Part shown: positions 4,780 through 7,840 of the stretch, piece after piece | Position numbering within the stretch: position 1 is the stretch's first letter | Layout: each line of letters opens with the position of its first letter | Source of the DNA: JAICWP01 sp035935775 | GTDB taxonomy: Bacteria > Acidobacteriota > Terriglobia > Terriglobales > Acidobacteriaceae | Reading direction: 5' to 3' | NCBI GenBank assembly: GCA_035935775.1 | Contig: DASYWT010000402.1 | Span: 1 to 7,840, forward strand | DNA: 7,840 bases | Program-made: the position numbers and the translations under genes | Notes under the pieces: generated by a model | Databases searched by the model: none | The model's input: only the letters and a program-made list of their open reading frames with translations | Told to the model about the DNA's origin: nothing

Positions 4780-7700
4780 CGCAGGAATCCTTTACTGTCG
4801 AGATAAGCTTCGCAACGCGTCAGGAAGCCGGCATCGTTGGAATGTCCGTCGAACTGCAGCAGCAGGCTGGGCTTGCCGGAGGCGTCGAGCAGAAACGACT
4901 TGATGTAGGAATCCGGGCCGCACTTGAAGTTGGAAATGTACACCAGGTGCAGGTTGGGATAGCGTCGCGTGATGCGCGCCGCAGCCAGAATCAGGCGCCC
5001 GGAGTTCCAGTACATGTTGTCGTTAATCTCGGAGATGTCCTCCTCTTCCAACGGCAAAAAATCCAGAGGAATTACATTGGCGTCATAAAGCGTGCGCAGC
5101 TTGCGCGGGATATCGCAATTGATGCTGCGGTCATAAAGGTTATAGGGCCGGCCCAGCAAAACCAGGCCGGGCTCGCCCGTTTCCTCCATGCGTGCTCGAG
5201 CGCGATCTCCGGCCTTGAGCAAGCTCTCGCGGAAACTCTGCTGGGAGGCGTAGGCCATTCTTACGGCCCGCTTGTTCACGACGCTCGAGATTCCGAAATG
5301 GCGGGCGAAGTCCTCCAGCGCCTTGCGCACATGTTCTTGCCCCAGGCGGAAATGCACGGTGGGCGCCAGCAGCTTGCTCGCGCCATCCTCCAGCTTGGGG
5401 GCGGCGCGCAACACAAACGGCAACGTCTGGTTCCAGGGACAGAGATGCGAATTGACGCTCTGATTCGGCGTTTCGTAATCAAGCGTGTTGGGTACCAGAA
5501 CGTAATCCACCCCGCGCTGCAGCAGATCCTGCACGTGGCCGTGGGCAATAATTACCGGGAAGCAGGGCTGGGCAATCGCCAGCTCGTCTCCGGCGGTGGC
5601 GATGCGGCCATCGGTGGCGCGCGACATCACCACTTCAAATCCCAATTCCCGCAAGTAAGCCGCCCAGAAAGGACCACGGTCGTAGAAGAACATGGCGCGC
5701 GGAATACCCACGCGCAGAGGCGCATGACCGTTGGCCTGAACCGGCTTGGGCCCGAGTGCCTCCTCCAGCAGTCGCTCGCGGAATTCGACCAGGTCCTCTA
5801 TCACCGGCTTGCGGTCGCCGCGCGGGCGCTTGCGGAATTTATCCGAGCACTTGTCGCCCCAATAGCTGCGCTGGCCTTCAATCACGAATTCCTTCATGTC
5901 GCAGTAGTTGGAGCAGGCCTTGCAGACGAAATCGCGGGTGGAGAAATTCACCTGCTTCAGGTCGTAACCGCGGAAGCGACTGGCCTCGCGCCGCGCCTGC
6001 ATGCGCTCGCACGCGATCAAGGCCATGCCGATGGCGCCGATTACCCCGTTGTGGGGCGGCACGATGATGGTTTTGCCGAGGATCTGCGAAAAAGCGGCAG
6101 CCACCGCATCGTTGTACGCGGTGCCACCCTGGAAAAAGATGACGTCGCCGATCTTGCGCCCGCGCACCACCCGGTTCAGGTAGTTCAGCGCTACGGAATA
6201 GGCCAGTCCGGCGCACAGGTCGGCCACCTGTGCGCCCTTGCGCAGCAGGCCGTTGACATCCCGCTCCATGAATACGGTGCAGCGCTCACCCAAGCGCGCC
6301 GGCCGCTCCGAGGAAAGCGCTAGCTTGGCAAACTCGCCCTTGATCGAGATTCCCAGGCGCTCTGCCTGCTCCTCCAGGAACGAACCCGTGCCGGCGGCGC
6401 AGGCCTCGTTCATGGTGAAATCCACCACCACGCCGCGCTCGATGCGGATGAACTTGGAATCCTGCCCGCCGATTTCAAAAATTGTGTCCACCGGCGGCAT
6501 GCCCATTTGCCGGCATACGTGCATCGCCCCGGTCTTGTGCGCGGTGATCTCGTCGGTCACGATGTCGGCGCCTGCGAGTTCGCCGATCAGTTCGCGGCCG
6601 GAACCGGTCGTGCCCACACCCCTGATATCGAGCCGCGTGCCCAGTTCCTCCCGAATTTCCGCCAGCCCGCGATTGACCACTTCGATCGGGCGGCCTTCGG
6701 TGGCGAGATAAATTTCTTTCAGGAGATTTCCGTGGTCATCGAGCACCACCAGATTGGTGCTGACCGAGCCGATATCAATTCCCAGGTAAGCTTCGACGGT
6801 GCGTGCATTCGTGAACGGCGGCGGGGCTGCTACCCGGTCGCGCAATAGTTCCACGTTAGCCAGCGAAAGCGGTTCCGTGGAAGGGAAGTCCTGGCGGGCG
6901 GCGGCAACTTCGCGCAGGCGCTCGATGCCCGCGAAGCAGCCCCCGACTGGCCTTTCCGCCTCAAATAGCGCCGCGCCCAGCGCCCCCAGCCAGGAGTACA
7001 GCTCGGGGACGATGAATTCGTGCTCCCGCAGTTTGAAGACTTCCCGCAGCGCGTTGCGCACGCCCTGGTTGAGCGCCACGCCGCCGATGAACAGCACCGG
7101 CGGCGCCACCTCATGTCCCTTGACGATGCTGGACTTAAAATTGCGCGCCACGGCGTCGCACAGTCCGCGCAGGATCTGGTCGGTGGAATAGCCCTTCTGC
7201 TGGGCATGGATCATGTCCGTCTTAGCGAAAACGGAACAGCGGCCGGCCACCCTCGCCGCACAACTGGCGCCGCAGGCCGCCGGACCCACGTCTTTCACTT
7301 CGTAGCGCAGGCGTGAAGCCTGCTGCTCGATGAAACCGCCCGTACCCGCGGCGCAATCCCCGCTGGCCGAGTAATCGGAAATTCCCAAGTAGCTGGAGTG
7401 GTCGTCGGGGTCGAGCCGGAGGTACTTGCAGGTTTCGCCGCCCATCTCGAACACGGTGCGGATTTCGGGGTACAGCGCACGCACCCCTTTGGCCACCGCG
7501 CGAAACTCATTTTCGAACTCTGTGTTCAGGGCCTGAGCGATCAGGCGTGCACCCAGTCCGGTTACGCGGATGCCCGCAACGGTATTCTCCGGCACGCCCG
7601 CCAGAAATTCCTCCAGCAGCCGCAGCGCCTCCTGCAGCGGGTTGCCGTGCACCGGCCGGCTGCGCGAGAGCAGGAACGAAACCCCCGGCATCGGACTGCC

Positions 7701-7832
7701 GTTCGGCGCCGCGGCCAGGAAGAAGGAATCATGCTTCGCCGCGAGGCGAGCGAAGACCTGGGCAGGATTGGGTTCGCAGACGGCTGCCAGCTTCAGGCTT
7801 ACGGCCCCGACGTCCAGTCCGAGATTGATCAT
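4752..7832 (-). CDS. Two-domain BcrAD/BadFG-type acyl-CoA dehydratase activase with DUF2229-like region
   Basis: A 1026-residue ATPase of the HgdC/BcrAD/BadFG activase family, in the actin/hexokinase fold class. Family members hydrolyse ATP to inject one electron at very low potential into a partner iron-sulfur protein. Activase domain 1 (about 1-300) starts GLDVGAVS (5-12) and has CAAGTGGF with Cys160, plus GRCSVFAKTDM with Cys199. Domain 2 (about 348-610) starts GIDIGSVSTN (351-360), has FEIGGQDSKF (452-461), CAAGTGSF with Cys478, and ERCTVF with Cys518. The 39-40 residue spacing between paired cysteines matches the HgdC cluster ligands (Cys127 and Cys166 in the Acidaminococcus protein, from memory). 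A cysteine cluster follows: Cys637, Cys640, Cys644 and Cys662. The DUF2229-like region (706-1015) runs from LRVGIPRAMFFYD to NFKCGPDSYIKSF and ends DGHSNDAGFLTRCEAYLDS. The first-domain counterpart of GGQDSK reads GGETCK. The ATG at 7832 fits the family N-terminus, but only 8 bp upstream are visible, so the promoter and Shine-Dalgarno are missing. Confidence 0.92.
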   Translation of the reverse strand: MINLGLDVGAVSLKLAAVCEPNPAQVFARLAAKHDSFFLAAAPNGSPMPGVSFLLSRSRPVHGNPLQEALRLLEEFLAGVPENTVAGIRVTGLGARLIAQALNTEFENEFRAVAKGVRALYPEIRTVFEMGGETCKYLRLDPDDHSSYLGISDYSASGDCAAGTGGFIEQQASRLRYEVKDVGPAACGASCAARVAGRCSVFAKTDMIHAQQKGYSTDQILRGLCDAVARNFKSSIVKGHEVAPPVLFIGGVALNQGVRNALREVFKLREHEFIVPELYSWLGALGAALFEAERPVGGCFAGIERLREVAAARQDFPSTEPLSLANVELLRDRVAAPPPFTNARTVEAYLGIDIGSVSTNLVVLDDHGNLLKEIYLATEGRPIEVVNRGLAEIREELGTRLDIRGVGTTGSGRELIGELAGADIVTDEITAHKTGAMHVCRQMGMPPVDTIFEIGGQDSKFIRIERGVVVDFTMNEACAAGTGSFLEEQAERLGISIKGEFAKLALSSERPARLGERCTVFMERDVNGLLRKGAQVADLCAGLAYSVALNYLNRVVRGRKIGDVIFFQGGTAYNDAVAAAFSQILGKTIIVPPHNGVIGAIGMALIACERMQARREASRFRGYDLKQVNFSTRDFVCKACSNYCDMKEFVIEGQRSYWGDKCSDKFRKRPRGDRKPVIEDLVEFRERLLEEALGPKPVQANGHAPLRVGIPRAMFFYDRGPFWAAYLRELGFEVVMSRATDGRIATAGDELAIAQPCFPVIIAHGHVQDLLQRGVDYVLVPNTLDYETPNQSVNSHLCPWNQTLPFVLRAAPKLEDGASKLLAPTVHFRLGQEHVRKALEDFARHFGISSVVNKRAVRMAYASQQSFRESLLKAGDRARARMEETGEPGLVLLGRPYNLYDRSINCDIPRKLRTLYDANVIPLDFLPLEEEDISEINDNMYWNSGRLILAAARITRRYPNLHLVYISNFKCGPDSYIKSFLLDASGKPSLLLQFDGHSNDAGFLTRCEAYLDSKGFLRCNSAPTAV
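4788..4793 (-). promoter_or_regulatory. Ribosome binding site of the COG3581-like gene, inside the activase gene
   Basis: On the minus strand this reads AAAGGA, 8 bases before the ATG ending at 4779. It lies within the last codons of the activase frame, which stops at 4752. The placement supports overlapping, translationally coupled genes rather than a second frameshift at this junction. Confidence 0.65.
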
Positions 7833-7840
7833 CTGAGCAG

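Noticed and set aside
4842..6323. A 493-codon open frame on the plus strand opposite the activase gene
   Set aside because: It lies wholly antisense to a strongly supported gene, shows no domain motif, and is rich in Ala, Arg, Gln and Val as expected from the complement of GC-rich coding DNA.

Overview
The window looks like a soil-type Acidobacteriota chromosome. It is GC-rich. It carries a YpdA-type bacillithiol disulfide reductase homologue, a trait compatible with bacillithiol-using Acidobacteriota. Its intergenic gaps are packed with short GC-rich hairpin repeats of a style I associate with that phylum. This taxonomic call is inference from gene content and repeat style, with no marker gene to confirm it.

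Layout, left to right. A plus-strand flavoprotein disulfide reductase of the YpdA/Bdr family (20-1072) converges on a minus-strand lipoprotein with a GH71/GH99-like glycosidase fold (1277-2254). The gap between them is filled by a 175-bp imperfect inverted repeat (1087-1261). Upstream of the glycosidase gene, on the same strand, is ssb (2441-2908), with a compound palindromic repeat just past its stop codon. A 547-bp gap without a gene (2909-3455) then holds about seven tetraloop-type hairpins between 3109 and 3362.

The right half (3456-7832) is one minus-strand operon. Its first gene encodes a 1026-residue protein with two tandem BcrAD/BadFG (HgdC-like) ATPase activase domains, a cysteine cluster and a DUF2229-type region. 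The next gene overlaps it by 28 bp, with its own Shine-Dalgarno inside the activase gene. It encodes a COG3581-like partner related to 2-hydroxyacyl-CoA dehydratase components, but that frame is broken near 4111-4157. The N-terminal half (4069-4779) and C-terminal half (3456-4157) lie in different frames with no other damage.

By family logic, the activase would use ATP to push a low-potential electron into an iron-sulfur cluster on the partner, which would carry out a difficult reduction. The substrate cannot be read from the sequence. The points most worth a second look are the frameshift in the partner gene, the built-in two-domain activase with an altered first nucleotide-binding motif, the missing active-site cysteine in the YpdA homologue, and the two kinds of intergenic hairpin repeats. 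I found no RNA genes, transposase, CRISPR array or phage genes.
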